A stretch of DNA of 39,378 nucleotides from NCBI RefSeq assembly GCF_000235445.1, contig NZ_JH378831.1:173355-212732 (forward strand), written 5' to 3'. How positions within the stretch are numbered: position 1 is the stretch's first letter; each line of letters starts with the position of its first letter. Source of the stretch: Johnsonella ignava ATCC 51276 (lineage in GTDB: Bacteria; Bacillota; Clostridia; Lachnospirales; Lachnospiraceae). Under the pieces are notes generated by a model. That model saw only the letters and a program-made list of their open reading frames with translations, searched no databases and was not told the DNA's origin. Of the stretch, positions 9,521 through 19,099 are shown in pieces. The position numbers and the translations under genes are program-made.

Positions 9521-9646
9521 CTATTTTTTCTGTGCATCCTTGTAATCACGGAATTTTTTTCCGGCTTTAATCCCGATAATTGATATCAATATAAAAATCA
9601 AAGCCCTCACCAGATTCATTATAATTTCATTTATCAACATAGTCAT
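9521..9646 (-). CDS. 41-residue single-helix membrane microprotein
   Basis: An ATG at 9644-9646 is preceded by AAAGGTGG 10 bases upstream. The frame runs 41 codons to a TAG. The peptide has an amphipathic start, a hydrophobic helix at about residues 13-26 (LVRALIFILISIIGI) and a basic tail (KAGKKFRDYKDAQKK), the profile of a small membrane protein with a cytoplasmic C-terminus. It lies directly upstream of alaS on the same strand and downstream of the LprI-like gene. I recognise no family. The good ribosome binding site, the coherent topology and the lack of any other gene here support it. Confidence 0.6.
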   Translation of the reverse strand: MTMLINEIIMNLVRALIFILISIIGIKAGKKFRDYKDAQKK

Positions 9647-9717
9647 ATTCTAAAAACCACCTTTCTTAAAATATAGAATGTTTATGCTGTTTCAGCAGCT
9701 ATAAAACTATGTATTAA

Positions 9718-9723
9718 AGTATA
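9718..9723 (-). promoter_or_regulatory. possible extended -10 promoter for microprotein-alaS
   Basis: The minus strand reads TGGTATACT, an extended -10 element, about 70 bases upstream of the microprotein start. It lies inside the loop of an AT-rich stem, CTATAAAACT/AGTTTTATAG. The -35 match is poor, so this is tentative. Confidence 0.3.
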
Positions 9724-9754
9724 CCACAGTTTTATAGTTTTAACAGGATTATAT

Positions 9755-10270
9755 TTATTTTTTCCCAAGCAGTTCTTTATATCTTTCAAGCAGTTCATAA
9801 GCCCTTATCTTTGTACTTTCAGCCTGACTTTTAATATATTCCGTATTGTCGTTTGAGCCCCTAAGTCTTGAGACTGCATCAAGTGCATCCGCATCTCTTT
9901 GCTTCTTCCATTCATTTTGTTCGGTTTCCAAAGCCTTTGCCTCAGAATCACTTAACCCTGCAACTATATTTCTGTAAAGATCTCTAAGTTCCATCTCCCA
10001 TCTCTGAAATTCCGAAGCGGCAGCTTCCTTTTGTTTTTTAGGCTGCTCAAAATTTTCATCCGCTTTTAGTTTATCAAAATATGACTCAATCTCGGCAAAT
10101 ACATTTATATAATAATCATATTTACCGTAACTTGTTTCCATCTGAGTTGCCTCAAGCATCATATTTTTTTCAATTTCAGATGCTACATATCTATTTACTG
10201 CGTAAGTAAGCAGAATACCTGATATAAAAATTGCAGTTATTATAAGCTTTAAATATTTTTCTTTTTTCAT
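9755..10270 (-). CDS. membrane-anchored LprI/DUF1311-like protein
   Basis: This 171-residue protein has one N-terminal membrane segment (about 8-25) and an extracytoplasmic helical domain. Around residues 85-130, MELRDLYRNIVAGLSDSEAK leads to LETEQNEWKKQRDADA. This matches the spacing of the LprI N-terminal domain (DUF1311), usually a periplasmic or surface protein with a consensus of W..eLn..Y and L...Q..W...RD. The cysteines common in that family are absent. LprI itself inhibits lysozyme in mycobacteria, but I would not transfer that function. The start is preceded by a duplicated TATGGTATGAAAA stretch rather than a strong ribosome binding site. Confidence 0.6.
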   Translation of the reverse strand: MKKEKYLKLIITAIFISGILLTYAVNRYVASEIEKNMMLEATQMETSYGKYDYYINVFAEIESYFDKLKADENFEQPKKQKEAAASEFQRWEMELRDLYRNIVAGLSDSEAKALETEQNEWKKQRDADALDAVSRLRGSNDNTEYIKSQAESTKIRAYELLERYKELLGKK

Positions 10271-10303
10271 ACCATATATATTTTCATACCATAATAATTT
10301 ATA

Positions 10304-10777
10304 TTAAAATTTATCTTCAATAAGATCAGCACTGCATGCAGCATCAACTGCAAGCTTATCGCATAATTCATTTTCAGGATGACCGGCATGTCCTTTTATC
10401 CATATAAACGAAACATCATGCGGCTGTTTTGCCCTAAGAAGTCGTTTCCATAGATCTATATTTTTAACAGTCTCATTTTTTCCTCTTTTCCACCCCTTTT
10501 TAATCCATGAATCAATCCAGTTTTTATTAAATGCATCAGTCAAATATTTTGAATCCGAATAAACCTCAACTCTGCACGGTTTTATAAGCGCCTCAAGACC
10601 TGTGATACAGCCCATAAGTTCCATGCGATTGTTTGTAGTCTTTTTATATCCCTGAAAAAACTGCCTTTCATGATTTTTACCGTTTTTATCAGTAAATTTT
10701 ATTATAGTTGCATATCCCCCGGGACCTTCAGGATTACCTTTTGCCGCTCCGTCAGAATAGATTTTTACAAAGTCCAT
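10304..10777 (-). CDS. rnhA: ribonuclease HI
   Basis: A 157-residue type 1 RNase H that cuts the RNA strand of RNA-DNA hybrids in the cytoplasm, as in R-loop and primer removal. All catalytic residues are visible: Asp9 in YSDGAAKGNP, Glu53 in NNRMELMG, Asp75 in YSDSKYL, His130 in IKGHAGH and Asp140 in ELCDKLA. The basic handle region (WIKKGWKRGKNE) is present as in the E. coli enzyme. It follows ribF by about 33 bases on the same strand and may be cotranscribed with the upstream operon. Confidence 0.95.
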   Translation of the reverse strand: MDFVKIYSDGAAKGNPEGPGGYATIIKFTDKNGKNHERQFFQGYKKTTNNRMELMGCITGLEALIKPCRVEVYSDSKYLTDAFNKNWIDSWIKKGWKRGKNETVKNIDLWKRLLRAKQPHDVSFIWIKGHAGHPENELCDKLAVDAACSADLIEDKF

Positions 10778-10810
10778 AATTCAAAGCTCTTTCTTTTATA
10801 TTAATACTCT

Positions 10811-11824
10811 TTATACATACTCTATACTCCGAAAATATGTTTTTACAGCTTCCTTATCAGACGATATCTGTTTTTTCAGATCATCAAGTGAGCTGAACTT
10901 TCTTTCAGGTCTTATAAATTTAATAAAACTTATTTCTATATCAGAACCGTAGATATTCCGGTCGAAATCATATATATAGGTTTCAACTCTTGGACAATGC
11001 TTTTTCTTGTCATTATCGACAGTAGGATTAATTCCGACATTTGTAAGTCCCTGGTATTCTTCCCCTGTTTTTATAATTCTTACCTTTGAAGCATAAACCC
11101 CGAATCTGGGCAGGTGTTTATTTTTGGGCGGAATTATATTTACAGTCGGAAACCCTAAAATTTTACCTCCTATCATATTCCCCTGCACAACCCTGCCATG
11201 TATACTGTAATTGCTTCCAAGAAGTCTGTTTGCCTTCTCTATATTGCCACTGTCAAGCTCAGCCCGTATAAAAGTCGAACTTATATCCCGGTTATTCTCA
11301 TCCTTTAGTTTTTCAATAATAATAACATCATATGATGATTCTTCAGGAAGTTTTTTAGCGACCTCTTTAAGCAAATCGGCATTTCCCTCCTTATTGTGCC
11401 CGAAAGCACAGTCAGGTCCTGCAACAATCGCTTTCATATGCATTTTTTCAATAAGTATATTCATTATAAAATCTTCACCGCCTATATGTGAAACCTCTTT
11501 ATTGAAAGGATATTCTATAAGATAGTCTATACCTGCTTCCTCAAGCATTTTATTTCTTTCATCATTAGTGGTTATCTGTCCTGTATACTGTTCTGCATTT
11601 TGGAGCTGTTTATCAGCATAATATTTATTCCGAAAACCGCCTACAATCTCATACGGTGCAGTATTAAAAGTAAAAACCGCTGTTTTTAAGCCTTTTTTCA
11701 AAGCTATATTCTTCATGACTGCAAGCAGTTTTCTGTGCCCTATATGTTCCCCGTCAAATTTCCCTATTGTAAGCACTGTGGCTTCATTTATATAAAAATC
11801 AGTTGTATTCACATATTGCTTCAT
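10811..11824 (-). CDS. ribF: bifunctional riboflavin kinase / FAD synthetase
   Basis: A 337-residue enzyme that phosphorylates riboflavin to FMN and adenylates FMN to FAD. The N-terminal nucleotidyltransferase motif TIGKFDGEHIGHRKLL and the second half (GAFGH-like AFGHNKEG, then ISSTFIRAEL) are clear. The C-terminal kinase domain shows GFPTVNI, GVYASKV and NVGINPT. An open frame extends upstream to 11878, but GGAG with 10-base spacing supports the ATG at 11822-11824. It stands at the usual place after truB, from which it is separated by a hairpin at 11924-11962. Confidence 0.95.
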   Translation of the reverse strand: MKQYVNTTDFYINEATVLTIGKFDGEHIGHRKLLAVMKNIALKKGLKTAVFTFNTAPYEIVGGFRNKYYADKQLQNAEQYTGQITTNDERNKMLEEAGIDYLIEYPFNKEVSHIGGEDFIMNILIEKMHMKAIVAGPDCAFGHNKEGNADLLKEVAKKLPEESSYDVIIIEKLKDENNRDISSTFIRAELDSGNIEKANRLLGSNYSIHGRVVQGNMIGGKILGFPTVNIIPPKNKHLPRFGVYASKVRIIKTGEEYQGLTNVGINPTVDNDKKKHCPRVETYIYDFDRNIYGSDIEISFIKFIRPERKFSSLDDLKKQISSDKEAVKTYFRSIEYV

Positions 11825-11923
11825 GTTTCTAAAACTCCAGTTGCTATATACTCTTTTATAATTTGAATTAAATATCATTGCCCATAATATTTCAGGGAAA
11901 CACTTAACAAGTGTCTTCAGTGC

Positions 11924-11962
11924 AAAAATCGCAGGTGTTTTGTACCTTTACTATGCGATTTT
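11924..11962 (-). terminator. hairpin between truB and ribF
   Basis: The arms AAAATCGCA and TGCGATTTT enclose a second AGGT/ACCT pairing, and a short T run follows on the minus strand. It may act as a partial terminator or processing site within the operon. Confidence 0.45.
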
Positions 11963-12020
11963 AGGCAGAACCATGCACATATATCCAAGAAAATTATGAT
12001 TAATCATATTTTTCTTAGGA

Positions 12021-13028
12021 TTAAAAATTTTTATATACAATGAATTGATTATCATTTTCAATATACTTATAAACAGCCTTAAAACTGCCATTTATATCAT
12101 ATACCCGAAAAAATTCACCGTCATAAGGCTTTCTTTCAATACAGGTATTTATAAGGCTTAATTTATTTCCGTTCTCTATATATCTTTCATATCCTTTTTT
12201 TACCTTAAGTATATCAAGCTTTTTAAAATAATGTTCAATCGGCATTATTACATGTTTTAAATATTCAGGTCTTTCAGATATAAGCTTTTCTTCTCTTAAC
12301 AGTTCTTCTTTAACCAATTCTTCCAATCTGCCTAAACTTATTGAATCCTCTATTCTAAATTCTCCTGACCTTATTCTTACAAGACTTTCCATACAGGCTC
12401 CTGTACCAAGTCTCTCTCCTATATCATGACAAAGTGTTCTTATATAAGTCCCTTTTGAACAGCAGACTTTAATTATAATCCTTGGAAACGGAATATCATA
12501 CGCTCCGGCAGGGCTTTTTTCAGGAGTTCTGTTCAGTTTAATACCTTCAGCTTCAGTTATTATATCCTCTACTTCTATATCAAAAATTTCAACCTTCCTG
12601 GGTTCTCTCTTTATCTCTATTCCCTGCCTTGCAAGATCAACAAGCTTCCTGCCTCCTACTTTAATAGCTGAATACATTGGCGGAATCTGCATATATTCAC
12701 CTTTAAAATACATTATATTTTTTATAATATCTTCTTTTGAAAGCTCAGGCAGTCTAATACAGTTTTTAGTTATTTTTCCGGATATATCCTGAGTATCCGT
12801 TGTAATTCCCAAAATCATGACTGCCCTATACTCCTTTGTCTTATCAGTCATAAGTTCGCAGAGTTTTGTGGCATTTCCCAGACATACAGGCAAAACTCCT
12901 GTGGCATCAGGATCAAGCGTGCCTGTATGTCCTATCCTTTTCATCTTAAATATCCTGCGAAGTCTGGCAACAACATCATGTGAAGTAGGTCCCTTTTCCT
13001 TGAAGATATTTATAATACCGTCAATCAT
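12021..13028 (-). CDS. truB: tRNA pseudouridine-55 synthase
   Basis: A 335-residue enzyme converting U55 of the tRNA T-loop to pseudouridine. The catalytic motif is GHTGTLDPDATGVLPV with Asp39. Further family blocks are KEYRAVMILGITTDTQD, PPMYSAIKVGGRKLVDLAR and CSKGTYIRTLCHDIGE. It is slightly longer than the roughly 300-residue family norm because of inserted residues around 175-195 and a C-terminal extension. Its ATG begins 3 bases after the nrnA stop, so translation is likely coupled. Confidence 0.95.
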   Translation of the reverse strand: MIDGIINIFKEKGPTSHDVVARLRRIFKMKRIGHTGTLDPDATGVLPVCLGNATKLCELMTDKTKEYRAVMILGITTDTQDISGKITKNCIRLPELSKEDIIKNIMYFKGEYMQIPPMYSAIKVGGRKLVDLARQGIEIKREPRKVEIFDIEVEDIITEAEGIKLNRTPEKSPAGAYDIPFPRIIIKVCCSKGTYIRTLCHDIGERLGTGACMESLVRIRSGEFRIEDSISLGRLEELVKEELLREEKLISERPEYLKHVIMPIEHYFKKLDILKVKKGYERYIENGNKLSLINTCIERKPYDGEFFRVYDINGSFKAVYKYIENDNQFIVYKNF

Positions 13029-13031
13029 ACT

Positions 13032-14075
13032 CTAAACATCCCCAAGTACAGGTACAAGCCTTGAAGATATATTATTTACTATATCATGAGGTGAGCCTGC
13101 CATAGTAAATGCTGCCGCCCGCTGATGCCCGCCTCCGCCAAACTGACGGGCTATGCCGCTTACATCAACTTTATCAACCGAGCGCATACTGACCTTATAT
13201 ACATGCGGTTCAATCTCATACATAAATAATGCAACCTCAATTCCTTCAGTATTTCTAAGCTGGTCTATAATACCGTCAAGATCTTTGCCGTCAACACCGT
13301 AAAAATCCATTATTTTACGATTTACAACAGAATAAATGCACTTTCCTCCAAAAAATATTATACTTTCAAGAAGTGCTCTTCCAAGTATTTGATTCTGCCT
13401 GTACGTCTTTTTATAATAACTCTTATCTATTATATTGCTAAAATCCACACCCTTTGATATAAGCTCTGCCGCAGCCTCCATTGTAAATGTAGAAGTACAC
13501 CGATACTTGAATACACCCGTATCATGGATTATACCCGTATATAGACATTCAGCAGTATTTTTATCTATACCCTGTTTATCAAATATCTTATATAAAAGCT
13601 CACAGGTTGAACTGGCATCATCTTCGACTATACTGATTCCGGTAAATTTTGTATTAGTTACATGATGATCTATGCCTAAAGTTATGGCTGCATTTTTGAG
13701 AATTTTCTCACTGAATCCTAACCTCTCCGAAGATGCGGCATCAAGGCATATAAAAAGATCCGGTCTGTAATCTTTTGGAACCTCAGTTTTTATCTCATAA
13801 TATCCGTTTAAATATGAGAATTTTGCAGCAGGTTTTTCAAGAAATACCTGTACTTTGGTACTGTGGTAATTATTTTTTATATAATTGTATACTGCAAGGC
13901 ATGAGCCTATACAATCTCCATCAGGTCTTACATGCCCTGATACGGCAACACTTCCTGCCCCTGACAAAAATTCTTTAAACTTTTTTCTTGCTTCATTTAA
14001 CTGGGACTCAGTTAATATTTTACCCGAAATACTCTGATTTGAAATATTTGTATCTCTTTTAATAAAATTTTCCAA
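13032..14075 (-). CDS. nrnA: DHH/DHHA1 phosphoesterase, nanoRNase/pAp phosphatase
   Basis: A 347-residue DHH-family enzyme. It has GHVRPDGDCIGS (47-58), a central IDHH motif (135-138) and the C-terminal DHHA1 signature GGGGHQRAAAF. The family hydrolyses short oligoribonucleotides and 3'-phosphoadenosine 5'-phosphate. Bacillus NrnA is the reference. The start codon appears to be TTG (14073-14075), 8 bases after GGAGG and just after the rbfA stop, which suggests coupled translation. Its position between rbfA and truB is typical of Firmicutes. Confidence 0.9.
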   Translation of the reverse strand: MENFIKRDTNISNQSISGKILTESQLNEARKKFKEFLSGAGSVAVSGHVRPDGDCIGSCLAVYNYIKNNYHSTKVQVFLEKPAAKFSYLNGYYEIKTEVPKDYRPDLFICLDAASSERLGFSEKILKNAAITLGIDHHVTNTKFTGISIVEDDASSTCELLYKIFDKQGIDKNTAECLYTGIIHDTGVFKYRCTSTFTMEAAAELISKGVDFSNIIDKSYYKKTYRQNQILGRALLESIIFFGGKCIYSVVNRKIMDFYGVDGKDLDGIIDQLRNTEGIEVALFMYEIEPHVYKVSMRSVDKVDVSGIARQFGGGGHQRAAAFTMAGSPHDIVNNISSRLVPVLGDV

Positions 14076-14078
14076 GCA

Positions 14079-14537
14079 TTATTCCTCCGTCTTATCTTCA
14101 TCTCTGCCAATTTCAGTTTCATCTTCTAAGATATTTATATCTGCGGCATTTGTAGAAGTATCTGTATTGTCAGATACCTCCATATCTTTATTTACTACCT
14201 CATCTATAAGCCTCGATATTTTCATGCCATATTCAAGAGAATTGTCCAGTACAAACCTAAGCTCCGGAGTATTTCTTAAGTTCAGTTTTGAGGCAAGCAG
14301 GCTTCTTATAAAACCTGCCGCACTTTTAAGACCTTCTATCGTTTCCCTTGCTTCATCTTCATTGCCAAGCACACTGATATACACCTTGCAGTATTTAAGA
14401 TCATTTGTAACCTCTGCACCTGTAACAATCGTCATGGGCTTTATCCTCGGGTCCTTTATATCCGCTCTTATAATATCTGCTATTTCTCTATGTACCTCGG
14501 AGTTTATCCTTATGTTTTTAATGGTTTTTTTGCCCAT
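14079..14537 (-). CDS. rbfA: 30S ribosome-binding factor A
   Basis: A 152-residue homologue of RbfA, the single KH-domain factor that helps 16S rRNA 5'-end maturation and late 30S assembly. Family features are RINSEVHREIADIIRADIKDPRI, a KVYISVLG strand and LRNTPELRFVLDNSLEYG. After residue 120 it carries an acidic, Thr/Asp/Glu-rich tail of about 30 residues beyond the usual length. AGGAGG lies 7 bases upstream. It sits directly after infB, as in most Firmicutes. Confidence 0.93.
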   Translation of the reverse strand: MGKKTIKNIRINSEVHREIADIIRADIKDPRIKPMTIVTGAEVTNDLKYCKVYISVLGNEDEARETIEGLKSAAGFIRSLLASKLNLRNTPELRFVLDNSLEYGMKISRLIDEVVNKDMEVSDNTDTSTNAADINILEDETEIGRDEDKTEE

Positions 14538-14630
14538 ATTTACCTCCTGTCAGTAGATATCTCTATTTCATATATGCAAAAATAAAAACCGTTTTTTAAA
14601 ATTTTACTTTTATAAAATAGTGTTTTTATA

Positions 14631-17600
14631 TTATGCTCTTGAAACCTCTGCCATTATATACGCTTCAACCTGATCAAGTTCAAGAAGATCATTGAATTTT
14701 TCAAATACAAGTCCGCATTCATAGCCTGCAGCAACCTCCTTGACATCATCCTTGAATCTTTTTAATGATGCAAGATTTCCGTCAAATATTACATCTCCGT
14801 CTCTTATAATTCTTGCCTTGCAGCCTCTCTGGAATTTGCCGTCAAGCACATATGAGCCTGCTATCGTACCTACTCCGGAAGCTTTAAACAGCTGCCTTAC
14901 CTCAGCATGACCTATAATCCTTTCCTCATATACAGGTTCAAGCATACCCTTCATTGCCGCCTCTATATCTTCAATAGCCTTATATATAACTTTATAAAGT
15001 CTTAAATCAACATTTTCATGCTCAGCACTTGCTTTTGCGGCGCTGTCAGGTCTTACATTGAATCCTATTATAATAGCATTGCTTGCGGCAGCAAGTGCAA
15101 CATCCGATTCATTTACCGCACCTACACCTCCATGTATTACTTTAACCGCAACCTCCTCATTTGAAAGCTTTGAAAGGGACTGTTTTACAGCTTCTACCGA
15201 ACCCTGTACATCAGCCTTTACAATTATAGGCAGTTCTTTTACATTTCCGGCTTTTATCTGACTGAAAAGATCATCAAGACTGAGTTTTGCCTTGGTTTCC
15301 TCTATAAGTTTATTCTTGCTTTCAGAGATAAATGTTGCGGCAAATGCCTTGGCTTCCTTATCATTTTCAGTAGCAACAAATACTTCACCTGCATTTGGCA
15401 CATTATCAAGTCCCAATATCTCAACAGGTGTAGAAGGAAGTGCCGTTTTAACTCTCTGCCCCTTGTCATTTATCATGGCACGTACTTTTCCGGAACATGC
15501 ACCTGCCGCTATAAAATCTCCCACATTCAGAGTTCCTTTTTGTACAAGTATAGTTGCCACAGGTCCCTTACCCTTATCAAGCTCGGCTTCTATAACAAGT
15601 CCCCTTGCTCTACGGTTCGGATTCGCTTTAAGCTCTTTAACCTCCGCAGTAAGTATTATCATCTCAAGCAGGTTTTCAATACCCTCTTTTGTATGTGCCG
15701 ATACGGGACAGAATATTGTCTGACCTCCCCAATCCTCAGGTATTAAATCATATTCTGAAAGTTCCTGTTTCACTCTGTCAATATTTGCGCTTTCTTTATC
15801 TATCTTATTTACTGCAACTATAATCTCAACTCCGGCAGCTCTTGCATGACTTATCGCTTCTACAGTCTGAGGCATAACACCATCATCAGCAGCTACTACA
15901 AGTATAGCTATATCAGTTGACAGAGCGCCTCTCATACGCATTGCCGTAAATGCTTCATGACCGGGGGTATCCAGGAAGGTTATAGGCTGTCCGTTTATGC
16001 TTACCATATAAGCACCTATATGCTGCGTAATGCCGCCGGCCTCCTGAGTACTTACATTTGTTTTTCTTATAGCATCAAGAAGTGAAGTTTTTCCATGGTC
16101 TACATGTCCCATAACACATACAACCGGAGGTCTTGATACCTGCAGTCCTTCATCTTCCTCATCTTCCTTTAACAGTTCTTCTATAACATCAACTTTTTCT
16201 TCAAGTGTACATATAACATCATATTCAAGAGCTATATCCTCAGCCTGTTGAAAGCTTATCTCGCTGTTTATAGTAACCATACTTCCCTTAAGGAAAAGTT
16301 TTTTAACGATGGATGCCGGCTGCAGCTTAAGCTTGGCTGCCAGTTCCTTAATTGTAATTATTTCAGGTATTACAATCTCTTTTATATCTTCTTCAACAAC
16401 ATCAACCTTTGGTTTAACCGGCATTATAAAAGGATGCTTGCTTACTCTTCCTTTTGAAGGTCCGTCCTCAGTACGATGCTTTTTATCCAGCTTATTGCTG
16501 TTTTTAAAATTATTTTTATTAATCCTGTTTGAAGAAGTCTTTTTAGCAAGCAGCTCCATACTGTTTTTCTTTTCTGCTCCCTGAGCCTTTGATCTGTTCT
16601 GCCTCGGTCTTTGATCATTACTTTTTTCATCTTTGTCCTTATCAGAAAAATCATCCCTGTAAGCCCTTGATCTTAACTCTTGAGAATTAGACATCAAACC
16701 TTGTCTTTTATCTGTAAAACTTTGCTTTCGTGTATCAACTCTTGAATCAGATCTTAAATCATTCCCGTTTCTATTATCATTTTTATAAGCCTGCCTGCTG
16801 GAGCCTTTTACAGATACCCTGTTTTCGTTTTTATTTACTGACTTACCGTCTGCTCTGTTATCATATTTTGCACCGTTTTTATTTTCCGGTCTGCCGAAAT
16901 TTCTGTTTTCCGCTCTATTATCAGATTTATTTTGATACCTGCCGTCAGATTTATTATCTCTTCTTGTATCAGATTTACCGTCAGTTCTGTTTGGCATCTT
17001 ATTTTCAGCTTTATTATCCTGTCTGTTTACAGATTTAATATCATGCCTTATGCTTTCAGCTGTACTGCCTTTTTGTTGGTTTTTTGCCTTATTTTCATTC
17101 GGTTTGCGGTTTTCTCTGTTTTTTCTGCCGTCCCTATCATCTCTTACATCCTTTTGATGTCTGCCTTTAGCTAAACTTTCGGCTTGATTTAAAGCCTTTT
17201 CATTCCTGCTGTTTTCAACAACTTGAACGTTGTTTTTTTCATTACTGTTTTCCCGATCGCTTCCGGTGTCCTTAACTAAATCTGCCTGTTTACTTTCCAC
17301 TGATACTTTCACTGCCTCTTTTTCATTTTTACTATTTGCTAATATTGTTTCATCATTTTTCAAATCATTTTTATCATATACTTTATCCTTATCCGTATAA
17401 GACTCAGATGTTATGTCAACATCTGATTTTTCTGATTCCGGAGTATAATCCGTCAACTTATCGCCTTGCAAGGTTTTTCTTTCATTATCCCCCTGCATGA
17501 CATCTATATCCGTTTTTTCCTCTCTCTTACCGCTCTGTACCGGTGATTCCGAAGACAAAACAGAATTTGAATGTTTTGGGGTGTTTATATTTTTTGAAAC

Positions 17601-18454
17601 TATATTATTATGTTCGACAGCCTTATTATCAATAATAATGTTCTTTAATTTTTCTCTATCCAGTTTATTAAGGGCTTCACCTAAAATTGAAGTTGCAGCT
17701 TTATTTTGATTTTTTCCCTTTCTGATATCTTCTGTATGTTTTATCTTATTTTCCTTTTTCCTCCTGTGCTTTTCCTGTTGAGTAACCTCCTTTTTAAACT
17801 CATTATTTTGAGGCCCTTTAGCTTCCGTTCTGTTATCATTAGGTACATGTATCTGTCCATGTGCCTGCAAAGATTCTTTACCGCTCTTATTTTCTTCCGG
17901 CAGTCCCTCTTTAATATTATTATCATTTTTATTTTTTTATTTTTTCTGCGGTTTTCATCTTTTTTATCAGTTTCTTTTTGATACTGACCAATAGATTTTT
18001 CCGCATTTTGAGGACGAAAAACAGCCATTATTTTATTCTTCTGTCCAGCCAAAACATTATCTGTTTTATAACCGGCATTTACTTTATCAGTCTTTATACT
18101 GATGTCGCCTTTAGATATATTTTCTTGGTTTTGCACGTTTTCAGACGTACTTTCTGCAGTTTTTTTAATATCTGAGTGTTCATCTTTAATCTCACTGCTC
18201 ACTTCTTTTATGCCGGTTTTAGAAGTTTCGTTATTTTTATTCTTTAAAACTGTCTCATCCTTTGTTTTTAAGGCAGTTTCTATATCCTTTTGTTTGTCTG
18301 ATTCAGAAGTCTTATACCTGTTTCTTATAGCCTCTTCCTCATCCCCGCTTATATTTGAGGCAGGAGTTTTTCCTGTAACACCTTTTTTTTCAAGGATTTC
18401 AAGAATTACTTTACTTTGTATATCAAGTTCTTTAGCAAGTTCTCTGATTCTCAA
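14631..18454 (-). CDS. infB: translation initiation factor IF-2 (frame break in N-terminal linker)
   Basis: IF-2 is the GTPase that places initiator tRNA on the 30S subunit. The TTG start (18452-18454) lies 9 bases after AGGAGG and begins the IF2_N helix bundle (RIRELAKELDIQSKVILEILEKKG shortened here). A very long charged linker follows. A second IF2_N-like domain (IKELAAKLKLQPASIVKKLF) precedes the G domain, with GHVDHGKTS, DTPGHEAF and NKID, and the C-terminal domains are intact. The N-terminal frame and the rest of the gene are offset by one base. The switch must fall in the A6-T-A7-T-A5 tract at 17926-17945, for example an A7 that should be A8. Joined, the product is about 1,274 residues, long for IF-2. 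Without frame restoration only the N-terminal fragment is read from the TTG. Confidence 0.9.
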
Positions 18455-18458
18455 TATG

Positions 18459-18767
18459 TTATACCTCCTCTTTTTCAATCATTTTCTTTATATTTAATGC
18501 AAAATTTTTATCACTTATAGCTAATGATGATCTCGGACTTTTACCTATAGCCTTCCCCAGATTATCTGCTGAAGAATATACCTTTATAGGAACCTTGTAA
18601 AAATTACATTTATTAAAAAACAGCTTCTTAGTATTTTCCGAAGCATCTCCTGAAACAATTACAAGCTGTGCCTTATGAGATTTTATAAGTTTTTCAGTAT
18701 TAAATCCGCCGCTTGATACCTTTCCCGCATTCATCGCAATACCTAAAAAACTAAGTACCTTATCCAT
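18459..18767 (-). CDS. ylxQ: L7Ae/YlxQ-like K-turn RNA-binding protein
   Basis: A 102-residue L7Ae/L30e-fold protein. The family pattern is visible in SFLGIAMNAGKVSSGGF, then LVIVSGDASENTKKLF and the C-terminal AISDKNFA. Such proteins bind kink-turn RNAs in ribosomal contexts. The ATG at 18765-18767 is chosen over the longer frame because GGAGG lies 6 bases upstream. It overlaps the ylxR stop by 8 bases, and its stop lies next to the infB ribosome binding site. This dense packing indicates coupled translation. Confidence 0.88.
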   Translation of the reverse strand: MDKVLSFLGIAMNAGKVSSGGFNTEKLIKSHKAQLVIVSGDASENTKKLFFNKCNFYKVPIKVYSSADNLGKAIGKSPRSSLAISDKNFALNIKKMIEKEEV

Positions 18768-19029
18768 ATAAATCCTCCATCTGTAATACAAGATTCTCAT
18801 AAACTTCCTTAGAAACCGGGATTTTAAATGACCTGTCAAGACCTCTGCTTTTTAATGCTTTTTTCATACACTCGGCATTCTTGCATATATACGCCCCCCG
18901 ACCGTTTTTTTTACCGGTTTCATCTATAATTATCTGTATGTCTTCTGTTCTTACAATCCTGACCATCTCTTTTTTATCTTTTTGGATCCCGCATCCTATG
19001 CACAATCTCTGCGGCTGCTTCTTTTTAAT
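18760..19029 (-). CDS. ylxR: YlxR (DUF448) nucleic-acid-binding protein, probable ATT start
   Basis: A small YlxR-family protein with the signature CIGCGIQKDKKEMVRIVR and NGRGAYICKNAECMKKA. In Bacillus and relatives YlxR binds nucleic acid and affects RNase P and transcription. No ATG or GTG is available at the expected start. The first standard candidate (TTG, 19005) would begin right at the CIGCG motif and lacks a ribosome binding site. AGGAGG (19039-19044) is 9 bases before an in-frame ATT (19027-19029) and 6 before an ATA. From ATT the protein reads M-KKKQPQRLCIGCG, matching the usual family N-terminus. An in-frame TAG lies just upstream, so the start must be within this span. Confidence 0.82.
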   Translation of the reverse strand: MKKKQPQRLCIGCGIQKDKKEMVRIVRTEDIQIIIDETGKKNGRGAYICKNAECMKKALKSRGLDRSFKIPVSKEVYENLVLQMEDLYG

Positions 19030-19099
19030 TATGACCTACCTCCTGTTCCAAGCTATGCTTTATACATACATAGTATTCTAAATTTAAGTTATTACTGTC

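Noticed and set aside
11825..11878. Longer ribF beginning at 11878
   Set aside because: No ribosome binding site and the extra residues have no family match.
16248..17981. Several plus-strand open frames opposite infB
   Set aside because: Antisense shadows of the low-complexity infB linker; Phe/Ser/Tyr/Leu-rich and without start signals.
18455..18478. ATG start for infB at 18478
   Set aside because: It would place the AGGAGG site inside the gene; the TTG at 18452-18454 has correct spacing and starts exactly at the IF2_N domain.
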